The position numbers and the translations under genes are program-made. A model generated the notes under the pieces. It had not been told where the DNA came from. It did no database searches and saw only the letters and a program-made list of their open reading frames with translations. 64,000 nucleotides of DNA from JAURNZ01 sp036337715 (lineage in GTDB: Bacteria; Pseudomonadota; Gammaproteobacteria; Comchoanobacterales; Comchoanobacteraceae), in assembly GCA_036337715.1 (NCBI GenBank), contig JAYZDS010000007.1, positions 62,001 through 126,000 on the forward strand, read 5' to 3'. Shown here in pieces: positions 29,246-36,782 of this stretch; the stretch's first letter is position 1, and every line of letters begins with the position of its first letter.

Positions 29246-29607
29246 AATGTCACCTATTTGTTATTTTATATTTGTGTGAAGATCTAATTAGCCAAAATGA
29301 GATCTAAAAATGATAAATTTGTTTATATTCAATCGTAGACATTTTAAAATGTCAGATAGTTCGATTGATTAGTTAAGAATTTTTGGGATTTTGCACTATA
29401 AAAAGTCAGTGGTCTGTTTTTATATGGCTGGGTGAAATAAGTATCTCCCTATACTTTTATCATATCAAAAAAACATTAAAGCAATATTAATAATAAATTC
29501 TCTAATTTTTGATCATTAAAACATTCATCAAAAGAAGACTTTCTTATAGTATTAAAATAGGTTTAATGCACACATTGAATGATTATTAAACAGAATTAGA
29601 AAAATGA
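29246..29607. other. Intergenic region, 362 bases, no gene seen
   Basis: Very A+T-rich. It holds two AGATCT palindromes (near 29280-29305) and a perfect 16-base palindrome at 29338-29353. I see no open frame with a start, no RNA signature and no clear terminator. Confidence 0.5.
29338..29353. repeat. Perfect 16-base palindrome, possible operator
   Basis: GACATTTTAAAATGTC is a perfect palindrome about 90 bases upstream of the gene that starts at 29245. Its size suits a dimeric repressor site. No regulator is identified. Confidence 0.35.
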
Positions 29608-29847
29608 TTATTGTTCTGATTCTGATTGAGCTTTAATTGCAGCATCATACTCTTCTTGAGTGAGATCATATTTATCAAATGCCATTTGCCGTTTCCAATC
29701 AGGTAAGTCCTCTAGCTTTTTTAATTTATCCGGGTGATCAGCTAGATAGTCAGCTTTTTTTTGATCTTCGGCTGTGAGATTTGCCAAGGTTGGGGTATGT
29801 ACTGTTAATAAAAATGTCATTGAAATGAAGTATGTTATTTTGCTCAT
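29608..29847 (-). CDS. Small exported protein, unknown
   Basis: From the ATG at 29847 this encodes 79 residues: a signal peptide (MSKITYFISMTFLLTVHTPTLA) and a short charged mature part of about 57 residues. The mature part is rich in Lys, Asp and Glu (LTAEDQKKADYLADHPDKL, EYDAAIKAQSESEQ) and probably helical. An in-frame TTG at 29874 would add nine residues. A perfect TATAAT ends six bases before the ATG, so either the mRNA is leaderless or the upstream TTG is the real start with another promoter. Function unknown. Confidence 0.55.
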   Translation of the reverse strand: MSKITYFISMTFLLTVHTPTLANLTAEDQKKADYLADHPDKLKKLEDLPDWKRQMAFDKYDLTQEEYDAAIKAQSESEQ

Positions 29848-29853
29848 ACAATT

Positions 29854-29859
29854 ATTATA
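29854..29859 (-). promoter_or_regulatory. Candidate -10 box directly before small exported gene
   Basis: TATAAT on the minus strand is separated from the ATG at 29847 by six bases (AATTGT). Transcription would then begin at about the A of the start codon. Confidence 0.35.
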
Positions 29860-29975
29860 GTACGTTTTAAGCAATGTTTTATTGATGATTTAAACTTATT
29901 AATCAAGTTAACACGAAATGAAATCTGGGAAGATAAGTACTAGGGCCTAAATTTAAGTATTAAAGAATTATTTTT

Positions 29976-32357
29976 TTAACTTTGAGGTGCTTTTTGTAAT
30001 GAGCATAGTTGATCACTACGGACTCTTTTTTTTGTTGATAATTTTAATTGCCTTGAAGAACCATTGGTTTGTTGACTAAAAATGGAGCACGGTTTGGGTG
30101 TATGATTGCTTTGATCGACGGTTTTTCTTTTTTTAATCACTGAGTTTTGATCGATCTCTAATGCCCTTTTATTAGAAAAAAGCGATGCATTTTCAATTTT
30201 TTCTTGAAAAATATTTCCAGGCATATACGAAAAAATCATTTTTTTTATGGGAGAAGGCATATCTGATCTAATAAAGCTCGATGTTTTAATAAATTCAGAA
30301 GCAATTTTAGAAATAAGAGGGCTTAAATGATCATTACGTTTTGTTGTTTGAATTAACATTTCTATTGCTTTAAACATAATGGCATCTTCTTTAACTACCT
30401 GTCCAATTTCATTTTCTTTTATAAGTTTTAATTGTATTTTTTTTGCAATGGCTTGATAAGCATTGGGCTTTGTATCTATACTCATGTCATTAATCACATG
30501 ATTTTCATATTTGTCAATTGCGATTTTAGAAAGATTGCTCTTCGAACAATCTTTGAACACGTCTTTTAATGCTTTTAAGCTACTAGCCAAAGTCTGTTCA
30601 TCCTTTGGCTCGTATAAATTAAGCATATTTTCAATGACTGTGCCATTTTCGAATATAGTTGTGTTCCCATGTGTGAATTTTGCATTTGTGATGATATTGA
30701 TGAAAGTGTCATCAATGTGAATGGCATGGGCTTTTAACTTTTTAATAAAGCTAATTATTTTTGGCTCATCTACTAAATTTGTAACTACTAATTGTGCAAA
30801 TAATTGTGTAATTTTTTGATGTTGTTCGTTGATATTAACATAACTTCGAATATAGCTGATTGCGTGATCTAAGATGATATCACAAAAAATGCCGTCAAAT
30901 GAATTAACTAACAGAGCCATATTGTTAAGAAAATTATCTATATTTGATGGTTTATAGTGTTTCAATAAGGTTTTAATGATAACTTCTTGATATAAATTAT
31001 TTGAACGAGGGTATTTATTTTTTAAATCAAGTAATATAAGAATAAAATTATCATTGATTGGAATGTTATATTTTATGATGCTATTTAAAAATAAAAGTAT
31101 TTTTTCATGTCCTTTGTGATACCGTATTGTATAGAGTTTCTCTAACCTTGAATATATCTCAATATCTAAATTTGAACCTTTATAAGTGTTTAATGAAGAT
31201 TCAATGGTTAAATCAAAAATAGCATTCGTGGCAGGGGCACTCAATTCACTTAGATAAATCGAACTTTGATCAGGTTTAAGTGCGAAAAAGTCAACATTTT
31301 CTTTATGAAATAAGCTTACCAATTTCTTTATTAATTCAGGATCATGAATCTTTTTATCGATATTATACATGATTAGATAAAAAGGTGTTCGTCCACCCTC
31401 TGCGTCTTGAGCAAACACATTTGCATTTGCTTTAATCAGTAATTCGATTAATTCAAAGAGGTCTTCCCCTCGATGTTTATTGAGATAAAATAAATCAGCC
31501 ACCAAATGTAAAGGGGTTTGTAAACTTATGTTTGAAGCATTAATATTTGCGCCACGTGCTAATAAGTGTCTAATAATAGGTATACTATAGGCTGCATCAT
31601 ATTCTTTTATGACAACATGTAATGGTTGATCACCGTTTGTATTTTCTTCATTGACATCGGCACCTGCTTCAATCAATAAGTCAATGTTATCCAATAATCG
31701 GTTAAGAACATTTTCGTCTTGTAAATTTAATCTGTTTAGATAATACATCACTAAATTTAACGTGTGATGGTTTGATTCTAGGATGGGTACTGAAAAATTA
31801 CCGCCATAACTAATTAATTTGTTAACAATTGTTGTTGGGGCATTACTTACAATTAACATAAAGGTATGAAAATTTATTTCATTATTCCAAAAAGCTAATT
31901 TTTCCTCAGGATTTAAATCAGATGCATTGATTGAATTTTTAATTTGTTCAAGCATTGTGCCCATGATGCTAAAAACTGCTTCATCATCATAATGGTTAGC
32001 TTTAACGGCACTTTCTAAAGCATATTCGCTAAGTGCATTGGCTATACTTAAATTTACTCCATTTAGTAAAAAATGATGGATCCAATTTTTGTTTAATTTA
32101 TTTTGCAGGGCATAATGGAGCGCTGTATTTCCGTTGGTATCAACTTGGTTAATATTGCCACCAAATGCTATTAGTTTATAAAAATAGTATTCAAAATTTT
32201 CGTTATATTCTGGATAAATGCTTACAAGTTTTATAAGCTCATGAAATGGATGTGATGCGAATTGAGCGGCATCAAAATCATTTTTAAAATGTTTTTTAAA
32301 ATTCCGTGCGGTTTCATTTTTAAAGATAATAAATTGTTGAATATTTTTTTTAAGCAT
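29976..32357 (-). CDS. Ankyrin-repeat protein, effector candidate
   Basis: This 793-residue protein has ankyrin repeats in its N-terminal half. The clear ones are VDTNGNTALHYALQNK (about 72-104), ENTNGDQPLHVVIKE, SNISLQTPLHLVADL and EGGRTPFYLIMYN (to about 350). The middle is helical and unassigned. Around 698-717 DMPSPIKKMIFSYMPGNIF recalls the F-box/PRANC helix of poxvirus and Orientia ankyrin proteins; this is a weak match. The tail has two basic clusters (IKKRK about 741-745, TKKRVR about 775-780) like a bipartite NLS. There is no signal peptide. A host-cell target is inferred from architecture. Confidence 0.75.
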   Translation of the reverse strand: MLKKNIQQFIIFKNETARNFKKHFKNDFDAAQFASHPFHELIKLVSIYPEYNENFEYYFYKLIAFGGNINQVDTNGNTALHYALQNKLNKNWIHHFLLNGVNLSIANALSEYALESAVKANHYDDEAVFSIMGTMLEQIKNSINASDLNPEEKLAFWNNEINFHTFMLIVSNAPTTIVNKLISYGGNFSVPILESNHHTLNLVMYYLNRLNLQDENVLNRLLDNIDLLIEAGADVNEENTNGDQPLHVVIKEYDAAYSIPIIRHLLARGANINASNISLQTPLHLVADLFYLNKHRGEDLFELIELLIKANANVFAQDAEGGRTPFYLIMYNIDKKIHDPELIKKLVSLFHKENVDFFALKPDQSSIYLSELSAPATNAIFDLTIESSLNTYKGSNLDIEIYSRLEKLYTIRYHKGHEKILLFLNSIIKYNIPINDNFILILLDLKNKYPRSNNLYQEVIIKTLLKHYKPSNIDNFLNNMALLVNSFDGIFCDIILDHAISYIRSYVNINEQHQKITQLFAQLVVTNLVDEPKIISFIKKLKAHAIHIDDTFINIITNAKFTHGNTTIFENGTVIENMLNLYEPKDEQTLASSLKALKDVFKDCSKSNLSKIAIDKYENHVINDMSIDTKPNAYQAIAKKIQLKLIKENEIGQVVKEDAIMFKAIEMLIQTTKRNDHLSPLISKIASEFIKTSSFIRSDMPSPIKKMIFSYMPGNIFQEKIENASLFSNKRALEIDQNSVIKKRKTVDQSNHTPKPCSIFSQQTNGSSRQLKLSTKKRVRSDQLCSLQKAPQS

Positions 32358-32519
32358 TTTAGTTATTGTTATTTGTTATTGTATTACTTTTAATATTATC
32401 TAAAAAACATTATCATATTATTAAGACTATGAATAATTTATATTTTTTATTTATTTTTAGATTGGCATTGGTTTTTAAAGCTATGTTTTTGATTACAAGT
32501 CGTGTGAGTCTGTAGTGTG

Positions 32520-34082
32520 ATGGTAAGCGAACATTATGAATCGGTGGTTATCGTATGGTTTAAGCGTGATTTAAGAATATCTGACCATGCACCTCTCTTG
32601 GCTGCTGTGAATTCAGGCTTGCCAATATTGCCGCTATTTGTTGTCGAAAAAGATTTTTGGCAAACCCACTCAGCCTCCAGAAGACATTGGTGTTTTTTAC
32701 ACGATTGTTTGGTCTCGTTAAATGACATGTTACAGCCGTTTGGTCAAAATTTAATTATTAGCATTAATCATGACACCGTTGGTGCATTGGACCGTTTACT
32801 CAACGAAGTGAAAATACACTGTATTTATGCTCATGAAGAAACAGGTAATGACTGGACATACCAGCGTGATATTAAAGTGCGCCAATGGTGCCAAAAAAAT
32901 CAAATTGAACTTTGCGAACTACCAAATAATGGGATTGTTAGGCGACTAAAAAGTCGTGATCATTGGTCAAATTTAAGAAATCAACGTATGGCCCAACCAT
33001 TGATAGAGATCCCAAAAATAATGAAAGCTTTGAAAAAGCCAATTCGCTTAGATGCTTTGCCAACCAAAACAGATCCTATCTTTGGACCGCCATTATTGGG
33101 GGTTGTACAGAAAGGAGGCCGTTGGCAAGCAGAGCATACACTTGAACGATTTTTACAAATAAATGCTAAACAATATTTATACCACCTATCGGCACCAGGA
33201 GATTCTGAACGCTATTGTTCTAGGTTATCTACTTTTTTAACTTACGGTGTTTTTTCGGTTAGAGAAGTTCTATATTCCTTGAATAAACGTTTAAGTCAAA
33301 TGAGTTCGATGGAAAGAAAAGGTTGGGCTAGAGCTTTTTCTGCATTTAGATCAAGACTATCGTGGCGAGATCATTTCATTCAAAAATTAGAAGATCAACC
33401 AGCCATTGAATATGCATGTATGCATAGTGATTGTGAAAACATGCGAGAAAGACCAGGTAATAAAGCATTTTTACACGCTTGGGAGACAGGACAAACAGGT
33501 TACCCTTTGATAGACGCCTGTATGCGTAATTTAGTACATAACGGTTGGATAACCTTTCGAATGCGAGCGATGTTAGTTAGTTTTGCCAGTTATCACTTAT
33601 GGTTAGATTGGCGTGATACGGGACACCATTTAGCAAGGACTTTTACAGATTATGAGCCAGGAATACATTATAGCCAATTACAAATGCAATCAGGCGTGAC
33701 AGGTATTAATGCATTACGTATCTATAATCCTATCAAACAATCTGAAGAGCATGATCCAAAAGGTGACTTTATTAAAAAATGGGTGCCAGAATTGAAAAAT
33801 ATTCCTGTTGAATTCATTCATGCGCCTTGGACAATGCCACCAATGCTTCAAAAAGCTAGTAATTTTCAACTTGGAAAAGATTATCCCAAGCCGATTGTTG
33901 ATCATGCCTTAGCCATCAGGTCTGCGCGTGAAAAGATATCTCAAATTAGAAAACAAAGTGATTTTAAAGAAAAAGCTGGTAAAGTCTATCAGAAGTTAGG
34001 CAGTCGTAAAAAAAATCAAACTAATTCAAAAAAAATAAAAAACAAACCAAATGGTAACCAATTATCATTTGATTTTGATTAA
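32520..34082 (+). CDS. Photolyase/cryptochrome-family flavoprotein
   Basis: An FAD-binding photolyase homologue that probably repairs UV photoproducts. It opens with the photolyase alpha/beta domain (VVIVWFKRDLRISDHAPLLAA). The FAD domain shows GYPLIDACMRNLVHNGWITFRMR, SFASYHLWLDWRD, the EPGIHYSQLQMQSG segment, and RIYNPIKQSEEHDPKGDFIKKWVPEL. The EPGIHY..QMQ wording is typical of a proteobacterial subclade distinct from E. coli PhrB. The C-terminal extension is lysine-rich. The start is the ATG at 32520; a GTG just before is also in frame. Whether it acts on CPD or 6-4 products cannot be told. Confidence 0.85.
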   Translation: MVSEHYESVVIVWFKRDLRISDHAPLLAAVNSGLPILPLFVVEKDFWQTHSASRRHWCFLHDCLVSLNDMLQPFGQNLIISINHDTVGALDRLLNEVKIHCIYAHEETGNDWTYQRDIKVRQWCQKNQIELCELPNNGIVRRLKSRDHWSNLRNQRMAQPLIEIPKIMKALKKPIRLDALPTKTDPIFGPPLLGVVQKGGRWQAEHTLERFLQINAKQYLYHLSAPGDSERYCSRLSTFLTYGVFSVREVLYSLNKRLSQMSSMERKGWARAFSAFRSRLSWRDHFIQKLEDQPAIEYACMHSDCENMRERPGNKAFLHAWETGQTGYPLIDACMRNLVHNGWITFRMRAMLVSFASYHLWLDWRDTGHHLARTFTDYEPGIHYSQLQMQSGVTGINALRIYNPIKQSEEHDPKGDFIKKWVPELKNIPVEFIHAPWTMPPMLQKASNFQLGKDYPKPIVDHALAIRSAREKISQIRKQSDFKEKAGKVYQKLGSRKKNQTNSKKIKNKPNGNQLSFDFD

Positions 34083-34117
34083 TTTTAAATAAATTATAAT
34101 AATCAGATATTTATATA

Positions 34118-34126
34118 TGCTGTAAT
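34118..34126 (+). promoter_or_regulatory. Extended -10 promoter of small exported gene 1
   Basis: TGCTGTAAT: TG plus a -10 of TGTAAT. The following leader AACATTATGGAATAATAATA is identical in the second copy at 34561, where the -10 is a perfect TATAAT. Confidence 0.55.
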
Positions 34127-34265
34127 AACATTATGGAATAATAATAAATAGGAGAAGAGACAATGAAAAATATAATAAGCACAGGTGTTTTAGCCATTGT
34201 TTTAACCAGTTCAAGTATGGCAGGCATGAGTATCAACTCATTTGAAACCAATATGTCGAATTATA
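34118..34265 (+). repeat. Duplicated promoter-leader-signal block, copy 1
   Basis: This block is nearly identical to 34552-34699. It covers the -10 box, the leader, the ribosome-binding site and the first 34 or so codons. Identity stops abruptly inside both genes. Confidence 0.8.
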
Positions 34266-34384
34266 CTAAAACTGCTTTCACAAAGGCTTCAACCATTGAG
34301 TCTGAATTAATTGCGACGAATCTTTACAAAAAAATGGGTATACCTGGCGCAGGTAGTCAAAAGTCTAAAGGAGAGGGGGGTTAA
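34163..34384 (+). CDS. Tiny exported protein, family copy 1
   Basis: This encodes 73 residues with a Sec signal peptide (MKNIISTGVLAIVLTSSSMA) after AGGAG. The first 37 or so residues are almost the same as in copy 2 (34597). The tail is quite different: here it is Lys/Gly/Ser-rich and ends GAGSQKSKGEGG, without cysteines. A terminator hairpin follows at once. A run of six G lies at the 3' end, so the exact C-terminus deserves a sequence check. The function is unknown. The conserved front with variable end resembles leader/core peptides or a diversifying surface protein, which is an inference. Confidence 0.7.
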   Translation: MKNIISTGVLAIVLTSSSMAGMSINSFETNMSNYTKTAFTKASTIESELIATNLYKKMGIPGAGSQKSKGEGG

Positions 34385-34401
34385 ACCCTATCATTAAAAA
34401 G

Positions 34402-34437
34402 ACTACATTCCCTTTAATAGAGAATGTAGTTTTTTTA
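34402..34437 (+). terminator. Intrinsic terminator after small exported gene 1
   Basis: Nine-base arms ACTACATTC (34402-34410) and GAATGTAGT (34422-34430) with an 11-base loop are followed by a run of T. This is a clear Rho-independent terminator. Confidence 0.85.
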
Positions 34438-34551
34438 TGTCAGGCTACACGCAATGACTACAATAAAGAAAAGGAATATAAACTATAAGATTGAAAAAAT
34501 ATTAAGATGTAAAGGTTTAAGAAAAATATTAATAATCAATTGCTTGTAACG

Positions 34552-34560
34552 TGCTATAAT
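34552..34560 (+). promoter_or_regulatory. Extended -10 promoter of small exported gene 2
   Basis: TGCTATAAT, a perfect extended -10, lies 37 bases before the ATG. The leader after it matches copy 1. Confidence 0.65.
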
Positions 34561-34699
34561 AACATTATGGAATAATAATAAATCGGAGAAAAAACGATGA
34601 AAAATTTAATAAGCACAGGTGTTTTAGCCATTGTTTTAACCAGTTCAAGTATGGCAGGTATGAGTATCAACTCAATTGAAACTAATATGTCGAATTATA
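34552..34699 (+). repeat. Duplicated promoter-leader-signal block, copy 2
   Basis: Second copy of the block at 34118-34265. The two differ by a handful of bases through the signal peptide and then diverge completely. Confidence 0.8.
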
Positions 34700-34806
34700 C
34701 AAAAGAAATGACAAAAACCCCCTATACAGACCATGTGTTATTAGCCAGAAGCTGTGGCTGTGGTTCACATGATGAAGGTAAAGTTCACATTTTTAGTGAA
34801 GAATAA
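34597..34806 (+). CDS. Tiny exported protein, family copy 2
   Basis: This encodes 69 residues and is a paralogue of the gene at 34163, with the same signal peptide (MKNLISTGVLAIVLTSSSMA) and the same SINS.ETNMSNYTK start of the mature part. The tail is unique: LLARSCGCGSHDEGKVHIF, with two cysteines flanking a glycine, which could bind metal or form a tight disulfide. GGAG precedes the ATG. No modification or transport gene for a ribosomal peptide lies nearby, so a bacteriocin role is only a possibility. Confidence 0.7.
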   Translation: MKNLISTGVLAIVLTSSSMAGMSINSIETNMSNYTKEMTKTPYTDHVLLARSCGCGSHDEGKVHIFSEE

Positions 34807-34836
34807 TAATCAATCAATATATTGAGAGGTAACTCA

Positions 34837-35045
34837 ATGAATAATGTTATAAAAATAGGGTCATAGCTATTGCCTTGTCTAGTTCAAGCATGGCCACAAT
34901 GAGCCTTGATTCTTTTGAAACTAAACTACTGATACAAGAAAAGCCAGAACAAATGGCATATAGTCTTTTCTCAGGGAAAATAGGATCAAAGCCAGTCGGT
35001 GATGATTGTGACGCAAGGTCGAATGCCTCGGATTGTGGCATGTGA
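34837..35045 (+). pseudogene. Tiny exported protein, family copy 3, frameshifted
   Basis: A third, more diverged member. The ATG at 34837 (after GAGAGGTAACTCA) reads MNNVIKIG and then hits a TAG. Shifting by one base at the GGG ending at 34860 restores VIAIALSSSSMATMSLDSFETK, which aligns with the signal peptide and mature start of the other copies. The restored frame stays open to a TGA at 35043-35045, ending DCDARSNASDCGM. One G lost from a G-run explains everything. Sequencing error or programmed frameshift are alternatives. Confidence 0.6.
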
Positions 35046-35105
35046 AACCCTTACTGATTATCAACTTGGTTACCCTAAGCTGTACATTTTAAAAAGTTAG
35101 GCGCC

Positions 35106-35134
35106 TTGCACCAAAATCCTATACATTCTATAAT
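35106..35134 (+). promoter_or_regulatory. Promoter of ssrA
   Basis: TTGCAC (35106-35111), a 17-base spacer, then TATAAT (35129-35134), ending ten bases before the tmRNA 5' end. This is an almost ideal sigma-70 promoter. Confidence 0.8.
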
Positions 35135-35144
35135 AAAATATTCT

Positions 35145-35515
35145 GGGGGCGTTTGGTTTCGACGTTGATGACAAAGCTCTAGGTGCATGTCGAGCTGGCA
35201 ATGTAGCTCGTTAAACCCGTTGTACAACTTATAGTTGCAAATAAAAAAGCATCGAATGATGCCTTTATTAACGAAGCCGCAATAGCTGCCTAGTTAACCA
35301 CAATAAGTACTGTGCTTGTGCTTGCTTGGCGTGGTCATTTTACACAAGCTCGTTTGTCTTACTGTTTCGGTAAGATAAATTAAACTTTTAGAAACTCGAT
35401 ATTTAGTGATTTGCACGTTAATTACTGAACATTTAAATAAAAAAACGCTGCTAAGCATGTAGTACCAAAAGTGGCGCACTGGCGGACGCGGGTTCGAATC
35501 CCGCCGCCTCCACCA
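35145..35515 (+). ncRNA. ssrA: Transfer-messenger RNA (tmRNA)
   Basis: tmRNA rescues stalled ribosomes with SmpB. The 5' GGGGGCG pairs with 3' CGCCTCC to form the acceptor stem. The T-arm GGTTCGAATCC and an encoded CCA end it at 35515. The resume codon is GCA at 35237-35239 and the tag stops at TAG 35291-35293. The encoded tag is ANKKASNDAFINEAAIAA, 18 codons, against 10 in E. coli. It keeps the protease-recognised hydrophobic end (AIAA), but ANDE at the front is replaced by ANKK. The total of 371 nt is normal for one-piece tmRNA. Confidence 0.95.
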
Positions 35516-35551
35516 CTAAATATTTAATCAAAGTTTTTTTATATGATAAGG

Positions 35552-35698
35552 TTATATGGCTGTATGATCGACATTAGATATATGAATACTAGTCTGAGCA
35601 TGATTATATTTATCTGTAAAGTTACTTTCAATATTTTCATGGTGAGCGAAAGCTGATGATATACACACCAATAATGCAGTTTTTATTAATTTAATCAT
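35552..35698 (-). CDS. Tiny exported protein (48 aa)
   Basis: A short gene on the minus strand downstream of ssrA. It encodes 48 residues with a signal peptide (MIKLIKTALLVCISSAFA) and a His/Asn-rich mature part starting HHENIESNFTDKYNH and ending HTAI. The ATG follows AGAGGTAACTC, the same ribosome-binding leader as the frameshifted copy at 34837. A TGCTATAAT box lies further upstream. These signals together make it a likely real gene. The family is unrecognised; it may belong with the tiny exported proteins at 34.1-35.0 kb. Confidence 0.6.
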   Translation of the reverse strand: MIKLIKTALLVCISSAFAHHENIESNFTDKYNHAQTSIHISNVDHTAI

Positions 35699-35906
35699 GA
35701 GTTACCTCTTAGTTATTATATTTCAATTATAGCAAGAAATATTGTTCTTAGTTTAAATAAGTTTTTATTAAATCAATAAAATTGGTTCAATAACCTAAAG
35801 TATCATTGAGAAATTAATCTGACAGAGAAGAATCCTCTGGTGGTCTAAAAGTTTATTAATATAGAATAGAGCACTATAAGTCTTGTTTAACAATATAAGA
35901 TAGATG

Positions 35907-36782
35907 CTATTTAATTTGTTGCTGTGATTGATTTATAGCTTGATTAAATAGATATCTTTGTGATGGGTGTATTAGTTTTAGTCCAGTTGTATCACAATAC
36001 TCATTGTACTGTTGAAGTATCTGTATGACATTATTAACACCTAAGTAATCACAAATGGCAAGGAGTTTTTGTGTGCGTGCTTCTGAGTTTGTTACCCTAG
36101 CAAGAAGGTGAAGTATTGGCCAAGTTTGTTTAAAGTTTGTTTCTCTATCTTCTATAGACATTGAATGGTAAAACAAACAATGAGGCAGGATTCTTATCTT
36201 TTTCTTATAAGCATCAGTCGATAAGTTTGTCCTTCTGAAGTCTTTAAGAAAATTATTTAAGAAAACGTTCGGGCATATGCCATTGATTTTGAGTTGATCT
36301 GAGAACTCATCTATAGTCGGGTTAATTGAGCTACTTATCTCTGTACTTTCTTCTGAAGTTGTTTCAGCGAATACGGAAGTGTCTGTTAAAGAAGAAGTTT
36401 GTGAAAATGAATCTGGTGAAATTCTTTTTTCTGGTATTAGAAATACATCTTCAATGACTGAAGCACATGCAATGAATTTTTTTTCTAGTGAATAGGTGAT
36501 CAATTTATGTACTAAACTACGTTTAACGTTTTTAAGTTGACTTGGCTTCATCGAATTGAACCAAGATCTAAGTTGTTTTGCATAGAATTCATCATTCAAC
36601 TCGGATAGATTATTGCGATATAATCTTTTCAAAATAAATAGCATTGGATGAGGGTGTGTGTCTTTATTATGAACAAAAAGATGGTGTAGTGTTTGGTTGC
36701 TTAAGCGAAAGGATTGGTTTGATTTTATCAAAGAAACTACGTTGGCACACGCCTGATATATTGGAATATTATTTTTTAACAT
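35907..36782 (-). CDS. Unknown helical protein
   Basis: I do not recognise this protein. From the ATG at 36782 it has 291 residues and overlaps the upstream gene's end by 7 bases. A start at 36824 would extend it by 14 codons inside that gene. It is soluble, with no signal peptide. The N-terminal half is helical and basic. A Ser/Thr/Glu-rich linker follows (DTSVFAETTSEESTEISSS), then a second helical half (LLAICDYLGVNNVIQILQQYNEY). It ends in a Gln-rich stretch. Together with the upstream gene it forms a two-gene unit of unknown role. The linker and the accessory location suggest an effector, unproven. Confidence 0.55.
   Translation of the reverse strand: MLKNNIPIYQACANVVSLIKSNQSFRLSNQTLHHLFVHNKDTHPHPMLFILKRLYRNNLSELNDEFYAKQLRSWFNSMKPSQLKNVKRSLVHKLITYSLEKKFIACASVIEDVFLIPEKRISPDSFSQTSSLTDTSVFAETTSEESTEISSSINPTIDEFSDQLKINGICPNVFLNNFLKDFRRTNLSTDAYKKKIRILPHCLFYHSMSIEDRETNFKQTWPILHLLARVTNSEARTQKLLAICDYLGVNNVIQILQQYNEYCDTTGLKLIHPSQRYLFNQAINQSQQQIK

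Noticed and set aside
34847..35041. Open frame on the minus strand opposite the frameshifted small gene
   Set aside because: The plus strand shows clear homology to two neighbouring genes. The minus frame has no signal.
34163..35045. Complete ribosomal-peptide (RiPP) cluster
   Set aside because: The peptides have a standard Sec signal, and no modifying enzyme, peptidase-containing ABC transporter or immunity gene is nearby.
35294..35479. Open frame on the minus strand
   Set aside because: It lies wholly within the tmRNA gene and has no start signals.
35490..35515. Separate tRNA gene
   Set aside because: The T-arm and CCA belong to the tRNA-like end of tmRNA. No complete tRNA cloverleaf was seen elsewhere.
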